Of a stretch of DNA of 64,000 nucleotides, positions 1 through 8,656 are shown one piece after another. This DNA is from Arthrobacter sp. MMS18-M83 (GTDB lineage Bacteria > Actinomycetota > Actinomycetes > Actinomycetales > Micrococcaceae). The notes beneath the pieces were generated by a model that saw only the letters and a program-made list of their open reading frames with translations, did not search any database and was not told the origin of the DNA. Made by a program: the position numbers and the translations under genes. The stretch's first letter is position 1. Each line of letters opens with the position of its first letter. The stretch spans positions 1,302,001 to 1,366,000 of the forward strand of contig NZ_CP113343.1 of NCBI RefSeq assembly GCF_026683955.1, in the 5' to 3' direction.

Positions 1-16
1 GAAGAGAGCGGATCCG

Positions 17-928
17 TCAGGGTGCCGGAGCGGGATCGACGACGGCGAACCCAGCCAAAGCGGCAGCCTTGCGGACATACGCCAAGTTCGACGCCGTCCG
101 TTCCTCCAAAGGAAGCTCTGTGGAAAAGTCCTCCAGAGTGACCCAGGAGTCGTAGCCAACCTCTGCGAGTGCCCGGAAGTAGCCGAGGACGCTTCCCTGC
201 CCCTCCGCCAAGGGGGCCCATTCGTTGACCCACACAGCCGCGCCGGATTCGTCCTTCGAGTCGGTGCGGACCCAGCGTGCGTTCTTCACGTGGACATGCG
301 CCAAGTACGGGCCAAGGAGCTGGAGTGCAGGCAGCGGCGATTCCCAGCCCTCGATCAGCAAGTTGCCAAGGTCATGGATAACCCCAACATGCTGGGGATC
401 CAGCCCTTCCAGCAATCGCCTTGCCGACGAGGCCGAGGCCGTCACCGTTCCATGGTGCAGTTCCACGAGCGCCTTGACACCGTGGTGTGCAGCGCGGCCG
501 GCAATCCACTCGTAGTGTTCCCGGGTAGCTTGGAAGAGCTCCGGGTAGGACAGGCCGGTGGGTTCCTGGCCACCCATGTTGGAGTTGCCAAGCGGCAACA
601 CGTTCACGCGGACCTGCTTGGCACCCAAGGCCGCAGTGGCAGCGAGGACACGATCGACGTCGTCGTGGTTATCGCAGCGGGCGTAGCCGCCGAGACCCGA
701 GAATTCGAGCCCCGACGCCGCGGTGAGCCGGGCAATCTCAGGGATCGAGTCCTCCAAACCCGTCATGGGCCAAGTGGCGCGGTTCCCGGCCCAGAAGCCC
801 GGTTCCGCCGCCTCCGCCTGATCGGTGACCCGCCATTCGATGCCGTCCCATCCCTGGGCAGCAAGCTTTGTGGCGGCTTCTTCGGGCGACCATTCGGGCG
901 TGGAGGCGGTGAAAACGGAAAACTTCAT
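17..928 (-). CDS. sugar phosphate isomerase/epimerase family protein
   Basis: A 303-residue TIM-barrel protein of the xylose-isomerase-like/AP-endonuclease-2 superfamily, which isomerises or epimerises sugars or keto-inositols using a divalent metal. The usual metal-ligand pattern is visible: Glu in ELHHG, His-Asp in IHDLGN, His in HVHVKN and Glu in TLEDF. It is the last gene of the operon, and its ATG overlaps the TGA of the upstream dehydrogenase by 4 bp, so translation is probably coupled. Together with the MocA-type dehydrogenase and a second isomerase-like gene it suggests catabolism of a sugar, polyol or inositol-like compound. The substrate cannot be read from the sequence. Confidence 0.85.
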   Translation of the reverse strand: MKFSVFTASTPEWSPEEAATKLAAQGWDGIEWRVTDQAEAAEPGFWAGNRATWPMTGLEDSIPEIARLTAASGLEFSGLGGYARCDNHDDVDRVLAATAALGAKQVRVNVLPLGNSNMGGQEPTGLSYPELFQATREHYEWIAGRAAHHGVKALVELHHGTVTASASSARRLLEGLDPQHVGVIHDLGNLLIEGWESPLPALQLLGPYLAHVHVKNARWVRTDSKDESGAAVWVNEWAPLAEGQGSVLGYFRALAEVGYDSWVTLEDFSTELPLEERTASNLAYVRKAAALAGFAVVDPAPAP

Positions 929-2160
929 GCCGAAACCCCCTGCCGCCGGTCGGCGCCGGCGTTGCCGGTGCTGACTTCCACGGTGTTGTACTTTCCAGCA
1001 AGGACATCGGCGATCAGCACGGGCTGGCCCAGGGTGGCCGAGACATACAGGGCACGCACAGTGGCAAGGGCGGTCACGGCGTCCTGCACGGTAACCCCGG
1101 CGGGGCGGCCTGCGCGGATCGCTGCAACGATGTCGCGGTACTGGCGGACATGTCCAGCCGGGTAGACGGTTGGGTCCAGCGCTTCCACTTTGTCGTCCGG
1201 GTATTTGGCGAGCTCGACGGCGGCCTGGTTCCCGCCGCCGAGGATGCCCATGGCATTGCTCTCCGCTGGATCAGCCGCGTCGGAAGCGTGGAAGTACGCG
1301 AGATCGTCGTTGTCGATCACCGCGGAACCCTTGCTTCCCATGACCTGCAGGCGAACCGTCAAGCCCGGGTACGCCGCCGTTGTGGCGTGGAGTACGGCAA
1401 GGGCGCCTGACTCAAACGTCAGGGTGGCCACAGCGGTGTCCTCCACCTCAACGCCTTCGTGCGCCAGCAGCGCAGTTTTGGCGCTGATCTCGACGGGCTG
1501 GCCGAGGAACCATAAAAGCAGATCCACGGTGTGGACGCCTTGGTTCATGATGGCGCCACCGCCGTCCATGGCCCAGGTTCCGCGCCAGGCGCCGGAATCG
1601 TAATAGCCCTGGCTCCGCCACCAGCTGACCGAAGCGACGGCGGAAGTCAGGGTACCGAAGCGTCCAGCACGGCGGGCCTCGTCCACCACCCGGCTGGCCG
1701 GATCGAAGCGGTGCTGGCTGATCACGGTGGCCACCAAGCCCTTGGCCTCGGCGGCCTTGGCCGCGACAAGGATCTCGTCCGCCCGGCTCAAGTCGACGTC
1801 GAGCGGTTTTTCGATCACGACGTGCTTGCCGGCGTCGAGCGCTTCCAGCGCTTGCTGGATGTGGAGCCCACTGGGCGTCGCGACGATGACCAAGTCCACC
1901 GGGGCAGCGGCGATCGCCTCGGCCAGGGTCAGGAAAACCGCCGGCTTCGGGGCACCATGGTCTTCGATCTTGGCGGCGAGCGCCTCGGAAGCCTCTGCAA
2001 TCTCATCCACCAGCGCCGTGATGACGACCTCCGGAAACTCCTGGACCGCAGCCGCGTGCGTGCGGCCGATGACTCCGCACCCCACGATTGCGGCGTGAAT
2101 TGGTGCGCCGGATGCGCCGGGCACGCCGCTGCCGCCTTGGCTCAAGTTTTCCTCTGTCAC
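925..2160 (-). CDS. Gfo/Idh/MocA family oxidoreductase
   Basis: A 411-residue NAD(P)-dependent sugar or polyol dehydrogenase. The N-terminal Rossmann fold starts around residue 22 with the glycine motif VGCGVIGRTHA, and the family signature EKP (VIEKPLDVD) follows. The C-terminal half is the alpha/beta substrate domain. The gene overlaps both neighbours by 4 bp in a tight operon with two TIM-barrel isomerase-like proteins and an ABC importer, so it probably oxidises the imported sugar or inositol derivative. The ORF carries about 20 polar residues (rich in Gly, Ser and Ala) before the Rossmann strand, so a slightly later start is possible. Confidence 0.87.
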   Translation of the reverse strand: MTEENLSQGGSGVPGASGAPIHAAIVGCGVIGRTHAAAVQEFPEVVITALVDEIAEASEALAAKIEDHGAPKPAVFLTLAEAIAAAPVDLVIVATPSGLHIQQALEALDAGKHVVIEKPLDVDLSRADEILVAAKAAEAKGLVATVISQHRFDPASRVVDEARRAGRFGTLTSAVASVSWWRSQGYYDSGAWRGTWAMDGGGAIMNQGVHTVDLLLWFLGQPVEISAKTALLAHEGVEVEDTAVATLTFESGALAVLHATTAAYPGLTVRLQVMGSKGSAVIDNDDLAYFHASDAADPAESNAMGILGGGNQAAVELAKYPDDKVEALDPTVYPAGHVRQYRDIVAAIRAGRPAGVTVQDAVTALATVRALYVSATLGQPVLIADVLAGKYNTVEVSTGNAGADRRQGVSA

Positions 2161-3002
2161 TTGGTTTCCACTCCTGCTTCATTGAGAACTTTCGCGAATG
2201 CCCTCGCAGCGATGCCAAACGCTGTCGGGCCGGAGAAACCGCCCAATCCGTGGGCACCGGCGAGGTGCGGTTCGAGGCTGGCGAAGCCGGTGTAGCCGTC
2301 GGCTTTCAGGGCCTCGACGGTGCGGAGGACATCGCCGTCGCCCTCGCCGGCCGGGACCACCGTGGCGTTCGAAAACAGGGCGTCCTTGACCTGCAGGTAT
2401 TCAACGTGCGGGCGCAGCTTGGCGTAGCCCTCGTCGAAGGGCTTGACGCCCACCTGGACGAAGTTGGCCGCATCCCAGGCGAGTTTCAGTGCCGGAGAAT
2501 CCACGGATTCGATGATGTCAAGAATCCGCTCCGGGATGTCACCGAAGATGTCCTTCTCGTTTTCGTGCAACAGGACGACGCCGGACTCTTCAGCCACGTC
2601 CGCGAGGGCGCGCATGCGTTCGATAACGTCGTCCCGGATGCTCTCCACCGCCACGTCCTCGCCGTAGAAGAAGGAGAAGATCCGGATGTAGCGGGATCCC
2701 AGGACATGCGCGGCGTTGACGGCCCTGCGGAGCCGTTCCACCTCGTGTTCCACGGGAAGGGAAACATCCACTTTCCCGATCGGCGAGGCAATCGCGGAAA
2801 CCTTCATGTCCGCGGCATCCAGCAAGGACTTCAGTTCACCAAGCTGCGCGTCATTCAGATCCACGATGTTGGTGCCCCATGCACTGCGGACTTCAATGTG
2901 GTTGGCTCCCAGTGCCTGCATCACGGCAATCTGGATCTTGGGGTCGTCGTCGATCTCGTCACCGAAGCCCGAGAGCTCCCATTCAACAGCTGGCGTGCTC
3001 AT
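2157..3002 (-). CDS. sugar phosphate isomerase/epimerase (IolE/IolI-like TIM barrel)
   Basis: A 281-residue xylose-isomerase-like TIM-barrel protein, distinct from the one at the end of the operon. It begins ELSGFGDEIDDDP, and metal-ligand positions appear in LLHENEKDIFGD, LAWDAANF and LEPHL. This family includes 2-keto-myo-inositol dehydratase (IolE), inosose isomerase (IolI) and sugar epimerases. It lies directly after the ABC permease (2 bp gap) and overlaps the dehydrogenase start by 4 bp. Having two such proteins in one operon suggests consecutive steps, for example isomerisation plus dehydration or epimerisation. The exact reaction is unknown. Confidence 0.83.
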   Translation of the reverse strand: MSTPAVEWELSGFGDEIDDDPKIQIAVMQALGANHIEVRSAWGTNIVDLNDAQLGELKSLLDAADMKVSAIASPIGKVDVSLPVEHEVERLRRAVNAAHVLGSRYIRIFSFFYGEDVAVESIRDDVIERMRALADVAEESGVVLLHENEKDIFGDIPERILDIIESVDSPALKLAWDAANFVQVGVKPFDEGYAKLRPHVEYLQVKDALFSNATVVPAGEGDGDVLRTVEALKADGYTGFASLEPHLAGAHGLGGFSGPTAFGIAARAFAKVLNEAGVETK

Positions 3003-3004
3003 AA

Positions 3005-3925
3005 CTACTTAACTCCTCCGGCGGTCAGGCCGCCCACTAGGTAACGCTGGAAAATCAGGTACAGGATGACCACCGGGGCAGCACACACGAGGGAAGCCGC
3101 CATCATCTGGCCGTAGAAGGGAATCGCGCCGCCTTCTTGCGAGGCACCGAAGACCTGGAGCGCGACGGCGGCCGTCTGGCTTTCGGGCCGCGTCATGACC
3201 GAGGCGAACAGGACGTCGTTCCAGCCGAGCAGGAACGCGAAAATACCGGAAACAACGACGCCGGGCCAGCTCAGCGGGAGGATGATCCGGACCAGCACGC
3301 CTAGGTTACTGGCGCCGTCGATCCTTGCAGCTTCTTCGAGTTCGCGCGGCAGGCCGCGCAGATAGGTGACCATCACCCAGGTGGAGAACGGCATTGCGAA
3401 CGTCAGATAGGTCACGAACAGGCCCCACTGGGTACCGATCACCTGGATGCCAAGGTAGCTCGCGGCCGACGAGAACAGCACGAATACCGGAAGCACCATG
3501 AGCGTGCCAGGCACCGATTGAAGTGCCAGGAGCCCACGAAGGATCGTCAGGCGGCCTCGGAACTGGTAACGGACCAGGACGTACGCGGTGGCGATCGACA
3601 TCAGCGCGGAGACCACGGCGGTGGAACCGGCAACGAGCACGCTGTTGGCCAGGCCAGTGGCCAATCCAACGCTCGTCCAGATCTTGGTGTAGTTCTCGAA
3701 GGAGAACGTGGACGGGAGGAACTCGCCACGGGCCACGCCGATGTCCGAGTTGACGGATGCCAAGAAGATGTAGGCCACCGGAATGAGCACCAGGGCACAC
3801 AGCGCCGTCAGGATGATGGCAAGCATGGGTCCTGGCATGAGCCGGGTGACTTCGTGCTGGCGTTTGGAGCCCGGGCGGAAGTCTTCGCTCGAACGGCGTC
3901 CGACGGCGGTAGTTGCGGTGCTCAC
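3005..3925 (-). CDS. carbohydrate ABC transporter permease (MalG-type)
   Basis: A 306-residue inner-membrane permease of the CUT1 sugar importer family with about six membrane segments. The cytoplasmic EAA loop that docks the ATPase is present as EEAARIDGA, followed by LPLSWPG. The open frame continues upstream to 4444, but that part only shadows the preceding permease gene. The GTG at 3923-3925, which overlaps the upstream TGA as GTGA, gives a normal MalG-like length and is the likely start. No ATPase gene is in this operon, so a shared MsiK-like ATPase elsewhere is expected, as is usual for actinobacterial CUT1 systems. Confidence 0.88.
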   Translation of the reverse strand: MSTATTAVGRRSSEDFRPGSKRQHEVTRLMPGPMLAIILTALCALVLIPVAYIFLASVNSDIGVARGEFLPSTFSFENYTKIWTSVGLATGLANSVLVAGSTAVVSALMSIATAYVLVRYQFRGRLTILRGLLALQSVPGTLMVLPVFVLFSSAASYLGIQVIGTQWGLFVTYLTFAMPFSTWVMVTYLRGLPRELEEAARIDGASNLGVLVRIILPLSWPGVVVSGIFAFLLGWNDVLFASVMTRPESQTAAVALQVFGASQEGGAIPFYGQMMAASLVCAAPVVILYLIFQRYLVGGLTAGGVK

Positions 3926-4917
3926 TTTTTGCCTCCGGGGGTTTCGGCGTCGTCGAGTTTGACGGCCCGCAGATAGACGAACAACGGGATCGCGATCAGG
4001 ATCAGCGAAATGAACGCCATGGCCGCGCTGAGCCCGAACCTGAAGCTCTGGAAGCTGGTGACGTAGGTGAGGATCGGGAGGAGCTCGACGTCTGACGGTG
4101 CCGGTACCCCGAAGAGGACGAACGGCAAGGTGAAGTTGTTGATGTGGTGCAGCATGCCGATCAGGAACGCCAAGGCGAGCGGACCCTTCAGGTAGGGGAA
4201 GACCACATAGCGGAGCTTGTTCCACCACAGTGCACCGTCCAGGGCCGAAGCCTCGTGGACCTCGTGGTCCACGGACTGCAGTCCGGACAATGCCAGCAGG
4301 TAGACGAACGGCCACGATGCCCAGATCTGGACCAGGATCAAGGTCCAGAATGACTGTGGTCCGTTGAGCCAGAGTCCGGCGTTGATACCAACGGAGTGCA
4401 GCGCCGAGTCGATGACACTGCCCGGCTGGAACATGGTCCGCCACACCGTGGCCACCACGAAGGACGGCAGGACATAAGGGATCAGGAAGATAGAACGGAT
4501 TACCGCGCGGCCTTTGAATGCGTTCTGGGTCGCGACGGCGCCGGCGATGCCCAGCGGGATAGTGACAACCATGGCGAGCAGCGAGTAGCTGACACTGAGC
4601 CAGATGGCGTGCAACAAAGGCGATGCGGTCAGCGCTTCAACGAAGTTCTGCACTCCGATGAACGGAGCGCTGACCCACTTGCGCAGCGAATACTGGTCCA
4701 GGTCCAGCCCCGACATGAAGATGCCGAGCAGGAGCGGCAGCACGATGATGATCACCATCAGCAGGCCGCCTGGAATCAGCATCCACAAGGGGCGGTTGCG
4801 CTCGCTCAGCCCCTTGCGGCGCCGCGGCACGTTTTCGGGCGACTGCGGGCCCGGCTTGGCAGCATGGGACGATTTGCGGCGCGATGCCTTGCCCGCAGTC
4901 AATGAATCGGTGGACAT
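3922..4917 (-). CDS. sugar ABC transporter permease (MalF-type)
   Basis: A 331-residue CUT1 permease with a roughly 45-residue basic, Ser/Lys-rich cytoplasmic N-terminus (SRRKSSHAAKPG) followed by six predicted membrane segments starting at LWMLIPGGLLMV. The EAA loop is EASALDGALWW. It forms the membrane channel with the downstream MalG-type partner, whose start overlaps its stop by 4 bp. The binding-protein gene ends 12 bp upstream. Confidence 0.88.
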   Translation of the reverse strand: MSTDSLTAGKASRRKSSHAAKPGPQSPENVPRRRKGLSERNRPLWMLIPGGLLMVIIIVLPLLLGIFMSGLDLDQYSLRKWVSAPFIGVQNFVEALTASPLLHAIWLSVSYSLLAMVVTIPLGIAGAVATQNAFKGRAVIRSIFLIPYVLPSFVVATVWRTMFQPGSVIDSALHSVGINAGLWLNGPQSFWTLILVQIWASWPFVYLLALSGLQSVDHEVHEASALDGALWWNKLRYVVFPYLKGPLALAFLIGMLHHINNFTLPFVLFGVPAPSDVELLPILTYVTSFQSFRFGLSAAMAFISLILIAIPLFVYLRAVKLDDAETPGGKK

Positions 4918-4929
4918 GTCAGTTCCTAC

Positions 4930-6285
4930 TTACTTTGAAGCCCGGTCAAGTGAGGCCTGGCCCTTGGTTTGTGCGTCCTTGAGGCGGGCCTGCAGGCTCG
5001 AATCGTCCACGGAACCCTTGGAGAGGTCGGGGATCGACTGGACCACTACGTTGAGCAGAGCCAGCTGGATGTCGCCCCAGGCACCGGTGAACGGCGTGGC
5101 CTTGGACTTTGCAGCGGTGTCGGCAACCGGTTTCAGCGCCGGGTTGTCCAGCGCCTTCAGGGCCTCGGCGTTGGCCGGCAGATCTCCGAAGATCTTCTGG
5201 AAGTTCAACTGCTCGTCCTTGGACGTGATGAGGTTGACGTATGCGAAGGCCAGGTCCTTTTGCTTCGAGTAGTCGGCAACAACCACGTTGTCACCGGACA
5301 GGATGCTGGCCGCGTTCGCGGCGTCTCCCTGCGGAGACGTCTGGCCGGGTGCCGTCGTCGGCATGGTTGCGTAGGCATACTTACCCGCAACAGCGGACTT
5401 CTCGAGGGTCGGGAGGGAGCTCGACGTCGTCATCATCAAGTAGCCAGCCTTGCCTGAGGCAAAAGCGGCCACGGCGTTGCTGTTGCTCCATCCAATGGAA
5501 GCCGGGTCAACTACCTTGTCCTTGGTGAGCCAACCGAAGTAGGTGTCGTAGGCCTTCTTCACAGTCGGATCGTCTAGCTTCAGCGTCTTACCGTCCACCA
5601 GCGGGTTGCCTGCCTGCACGGACATCGCCCAGATGAACTTCCAGGGGTCGTAGTTGTCCTTGTAGCCGGTGGCCAGTCCAAACGTGCCGGTGGTCGGGTT
5701 GGTCATCTTCTTGGCCTGGGCTGCGAGCTCATCCCAGCTGCTAGCGGGCTTGTCGATCCCGGCCGCGGCCAGGAGGTCCTTGTTGTAGGCCATCACGAAC
5801 GGCCGGCTGACAAAGGGAATGCCTGCCTGGTGCTGGGCGTCGGGGCCAGAAATGCCCAGGGCTGCCGGGTTGAACTTGTCCTTGCCACCCACCTTCTTCC
5901 AGTCGTCGTCGGAGAGGGTCACGAAGGCCTTGGTCGCGTACGCGGTGGGGGTGAAAGTGGTACCGAGGCTGTACACGTCGGGACCCTGTCCCGAGACGAC
6001 GGACGTCTGGATGCGGGTCAGTTCATCGTTGGCGGAAGCGAACGTCTCGAACTCGACGTCGGCACCGGTCTGCGCCTTGAACTTGGCGGCAATGTCGGTG
6101 AACCACTGCTTTTGTTGAGCAGAATACTGCGCGTTGACACCTGTCAAGACGCTCAGCTTCTTGCCCTTGCCGTCAACGGGGCCAGCACTGCCTCCGGAGC
6201 TAGTACTCCCGCCTCCGCAGGCGGTCAAAGCTAGGGCTGCTGTTAGGGCAACAGCGGCAAATTTGGCGGACGATGCAAACTTCAT
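4930..6285 (-). CDS. extracellular sugar-binding lipoprotein of ABC transporter
   Basis: A 451-residue solute-binding protein (family 1). It has a lipoprotein signal peptide with a lipobox ending LTAC, followed by a Gly/Ser linker (GGGSTSSGGS) that tethers the domain outside the cell. The open frame runs up to 6429, but the ATG at 6285 is preceded by AGGGAGG at good spacing and starts the signal peptide. It is the first gene of the operon, and the promoter at 6353-6381 reads into it. Ligand specificity is unknown. Confidence 0.9.
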   Translation of the reverse strand: MKFASSAKFAAVALTAALALTACGGGSTSSGGSAGPVDGKGKKLSVLTGVNAQYSAQQKQWFTDIAAKFKAQTGADVEFETFASANDELTRIQTSVVSGQGPDVYSLGTTFTPTAYATKAFVTLSDDDWKKVGGKDKFNPAALGISGPDAQHQAGIPFVSRPFVMAYNKDLLAAAGIDKPASSWDELAAQAKKMTNPTTGTFGLATGYKDNYDPWKFIWAMSVQAGNPLVDGKTLKLDDPTVKKAYDTYFGWLTKDKVVDPASIGWSNSNAVAAFASGKAGYLMMTTSSSLPTLEKSAVAGKYAYATMPTTAPGQTSPQGDAANAASILSGDNVVVADYSKQKDLAFAYVNLITSKDEQLNFQKIFGDLPANAEALKALDNPALKPVADTAAKSKATPFTGAWGDIQLALLNVVVQSIPDLSKGSVDDSSLQARLKDAQTKGQASLDRASK

Positions 6286-6352
6286 TGTTTTCCTCCCTGG
6301 AAACCCGATGACCTCAATGGCGTGGTGCGCGTCACATCGGGTGATTGCTCCG

Positions 6353-6381
6353 AGTCTAGGCATGCGCAACAGCGATGACAA
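6353..6381 (-). promoter_or_regulatory. sigma-70-type promoter of the sugar ABC operon
   Basis: On the minus strand TTGTCA (-35, 6376-6381) is separated by exactly 17 bp from TAGACT (-10, 6353-6358), about 60 bp upstream of the binding-protein ATG. The -35 box overlaps the putative LacI operator. This is seen directly; activity is inferred. Confidence 0.6.
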
Positions 6382-6391
6382 GCGATTGCCA
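6376..6391. promoter_or_regulatory. LacI-family operator between ABC operon and regulator
   Basis: TGACAAGCGATTGCCA is a near-symmetric 16-bp site with the central CpG typical of LacI-family operators (TGnCAAnCGnTTGnCA). It covers the -35 box of the ABC operon promoter. An additional 8-bp inverted repeat, GATGACAA (6374-6381) and TTGTCATC (6396-6403), shares its left half. The divergent LacI gene starts about 60 bp away, so repression of the transporter operon and autoregulation are the simplest reading. Confidence 0.6.
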
Positions 6392-6452
6392 AAAATTGTC
6401 ATCGGTGCTGCAATTGTGGGACAAGTCACTCATTGTTGAGAGGCTGCGGCAG

Positions 6453-7493
6453 ATGAGGAATACCCAGACCATGCCAGAACTAGAGCTCCAGTCACCGGGC
6501 AGGCAGCCCACCATCCGAGACGTCGCCGAGCTTGCAGGAGTGGCGACGTCCACTGTCTCGCGTGCCCTGACCAATCCCGGGAGAGTGAACCATGTGACGC
6601 GCGTGCGGATCGAAGAAGCAGCCGCGCAATTGAACTACATACCAAGTTCCCAGGCCCGCGGGCTGAGCTCGGGACGCACGCAAACCGTCGCCGTCCTGGT
6701 CCCGGACATCACCAACCCGTTCTACTTCGACATCATCCGCGGTACGCAGCACCAACTGAAGGCTGCCGGCTACACGCAATTGCTTGTGGACACCGAGGAA
6801 TCAGCGGAGATGGAGGCAGATGCCCTGCAGAAAATGCGCCGCTCGGCCGACGGCTTCATCCTTGCCGCGTCCCGACTGACGGACGAACAGCTAACTGAAG
6901 CAGCAGCACAGCAGCCCCTGGTCACCATCAACCGGGCCCCCGCAATTGCGCCCACCGTGGTGATCGATACGCCGTCGGCCATCATCCAGGCCCTGGAACA
7001 CCTGGTCTCGCTGGGCCACACGAGGATTTGCTTCGTCGGAGGCCCGGCCACCTCTTGGTCCAATGCCAAGCGGTGGCAGGCATTCCAGGTTGAGACCAAG
7101 GAACGGGAATTGACCACTTCCAGCGTTGGGCCGTTCGCACCCAAGACGACGTCCGGCGCGGCTGCCGCGGACGCCGCCGTGCACACAGGAGCCACGGCAT
7201 GCATCGTCTTCAATGACCTGCTGGCCATCGGCATGCTGCAGCGGCTGCGCGAACGCGGCATCCGCGTGCCCGAGGACATGAGCATTGTGGGTTGCGACGA
7301 CATCTTCGGAGCCGATTTCTGCAACCCTCCACTGACCACCATGGCTTCCCCTATTGAACAAGCCGGGCGCGTAGCCGTCTCAATGCTCCTTTCCCGGCTG
7401 AATCCACAGTACGGCGGCACCAGCCGGCGCCTGGCCGTCATGCCCACGCACCTCACGGTCCGGGCGTCGACGGGGGCCGCCCCGGCGCACTGA
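6453..7493 (+). CDS. LacI family transcriptional regulator
   Basis: A 346-residue repressor-type protein. The N-terminal helix-turn-helix is DVAELAGVATSTVSRAL, followed by the hinge region and a periplasmic-binding-protein-like effector domain (VAVLVPDITNPFYFDIIRG onward, then a VGCDDI motif near the C-terminus). The ATG at 6453 has GAGAGG nine bases upstream; the frame stays open to 6375, and an ATG at 6471 is an alternative start. It is divergent from the ABC/isomerase operon and probably controls it through the operator at 6376-6391, with a sugar or intermediate as inducer. Confidence 0.9.
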   Translation: MRNTQTMPELELQSPGRQPTIRDVAELAGVATSTVSRALTNPGRVNHVTRVRIEEAAAQLNYIPSSQARGLSSGRTQTVAVLVPDITNPFYFDIIRGTQHQLKAAGYTQLLVDTEESAEMEADALQKMRRSADGFILAASRLTDEQLTEAAAQQPLVTINRAPAIAPTVVIDTPSAIIQALEHLVSLGHTRICFVGGPATSWSNAKRWQAFQVETKERELTTSSVGPFAPKTTSGAAAADAAVHTGATACIVFNDLLAIGMLQRLRERGIRVPEDMSIVGCDDIFGADFCNPPLTTMASPIEQAGRVAVSMLLSRLNPQYGGTSRRLAVMPTHLTVRASTGAAPAH

Positions 7494-7507
7494 ATGGCCC
7501 CGGCCTT

Positions 7508-7573
7508 CCCAACTAGCACGCAATAGATGTCGTTTTGGAGCCTCATAACGACATCTACTGCCAGTCAGTTGGG
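7508..7573. repeat. palindromic intergenic repeat, family A, copy 1
   Basis: A 66-bp imperfect palindrome starting 15 bp after the LacI stop. The outer arms are CCCAACT and AGTTGGG, and the inner arms TAGATGTCGTT and AACGACATCTA flank an unpaired centre. The same architecture and near-identical arms (CCCAACTA, GTCGTT/AACGACA, TTGGG) recur at 49153-49232. It could fold into a long stem and act as a terminator or 3' stabiliser, as REP-type elements do. Confidence 0.75.
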
Positions 7574-7596
7574 TGGGTTTCCGGCACTCCGCGGTA

Positions 7597-7648
7597 CAAC
7601 ACTTGAAGTGACACAGTTGAGTGTTTCGAGCACTCATTACTAGTGTTG
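7597..7648. promoter_or_regulatory. nested inverted repeats upstream of nadE
   Basis: CAACACT (7597-7603) pairs with AGTGTTG (7642-7648), and inside them GAGTG (7619-7623) pairs with CACTC (7631-7635). The stretch ends 5 bp before the nadE ATG. It may be an operator or a 5' hairpin; no specific regulator is recognised. Confidence 0.3.
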
Positions 7649-7653
7649 GGGAC

Positions 7654-8475
7654 ATGCGCACACTCAAGGCCACGATCATTGCGGAAATGGGCGTCCAGCC
7701 CCGGATCGACCCTGCCGGGGAGGTCCGCAAACGGGTCACGTTCCTGAAGGAATACCTCAAGGCCACGCACACCAAAGGCTTCGTGCTGGGCATCTCCGGC
7801 GGGCTGGATTCCTCCCTTGCCGGGCGACTCGCACAGCTGGCCGTCGAGGAACTCGAAGCCGAGGGCGTCGAGGCAAACTTCGTGGCGGTCCGGCTCCCCT
7901 ACGGCACCCAGCATGATGAAGACGACGCCCAAGCCGCGCTGGACTTCATCCAGGCCAAGACCGAATGGACGTTCAACATCTCCCGGGCAGTCGACGGCTT
8001 CGAGGACGAGTTCGAAAAGACCACGGGCGCGCGCATCTCTGACTTCCACAAGGGAAACACCAAGGCCAGGGCCCGGATGACCGCCCAGTATGCCCTCGCC
8101 GGCGAGCACAATTACCTGGTGATCGGCACGGACCACGGAGCCGAATCCGTCACCGGGTTCTTCACCAAGTTCGGCGACGGCGGCGCGGACATCCTGCCGC
8201 TCTTCGGGCTCAACAAGCGGCAGAACCGTGCACTCCTCGCGGAGCTGGGCGCCCCGTCCCGCATTTGGGACAAGGTCCCCACCGCCGATCTCCTGGACGG
8301 CAAACCGGGCCGCACCGACGAGGACGAGCTCGGCATCAAGTACGACCAGATCGACGACTACCTTGAAGGCCGGGAGGTCCCTGACGAGGTGGCCGAGTCC
8401 ATCGAGCAGAAGTACCTGCGCACGCGGCACAAGCGCACTGTTCCGGTCACGATTTTCGATACCTGGTGGAAGTAG
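7654..8475 (+). CDS. nadE: NH3-dependent NAD+ synthetase
   Basis: A 273-residue enzyme that amidates deamido-NAD with ammonia and ATP, the last step of NAD synthesis, in the cytosol. The PP-loop ATP motif SGGLDSS begins at residue 48, and the conserved [19 protein letters not shown] segment is intact. The length matches the E. coli-type NadE, with no glutaminase domain. The frame is open to 7621, but the ATG at 7654 gives the canonical N-terminus. It appears monocistronic, flanked by palindromic elements on both sides. Confidence 0.95.
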   Translation: MRTLKATIIAEMGVQPRIDPAGEVRKRVTFLKEYLKATHTKGFVLGISGGLDSSLAGRLAQLAVEELEAEGVEANFVAVRLPYGTQHDEDDAQAALDFIQAKTEWTFNISRAVDGFEDEFEKTTGARISDFHKGNTKARARMTAQYALAGEHNYLVIGTDHGAESVTGFFTKFGDGGADILPLFGLNKRQNRALLAELGAPSRIWDKVPTADLLDGKPGRTDEDELGIKYDQIDDYLEGREVPDEVAESIEQKYLRTRHKRTVPVTIFDTWWK

Positions 8476-8491
8476 CAGTCACCTTAAGCGA

Positions 8492-8603
8492 GGCCCCGCC
8501 GTCACGCTGAGCGACTTTTTGCAGCGCGCGACGGCGGTCTGCCGCGCCGTGACGGGGGCGCCGCCGTCATTATCCCGCAAAAGTGTGCCTGGCGTGACGG
8601 GCC
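8492..8603. repeat. long imperfect palindrome, family C
   Basis: A 112-bp inverted repeat beginning 17 bp after the nadE stop. The outer left arm GGCCCCGCCGTCACGC pairs with GCGTGACGGGCC, the second tier ACTTTTTGC pairs with GCAAAAGT, and the inner GACGGCGG pairs with CCGCCGTC. Only one copy is seen in this window. The size and nested symmetry suggest a REP or MITE-like element or a terminator. Confidence 0.6.
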
Positions 8604-8656
8604 GCAACCGCCCCTGCATCCAAGTCCCCGCGTCCCACTGCCCCTTCCAAACCCTT

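Noticed and set aside
3926..4444. N-terminal extension of the first permease to 4444
   Set aside because: The extra 170 residues are an out-of-frame reading of the upstream permease. The GTGA junction at 3922-3925 is the normal operon overlap.
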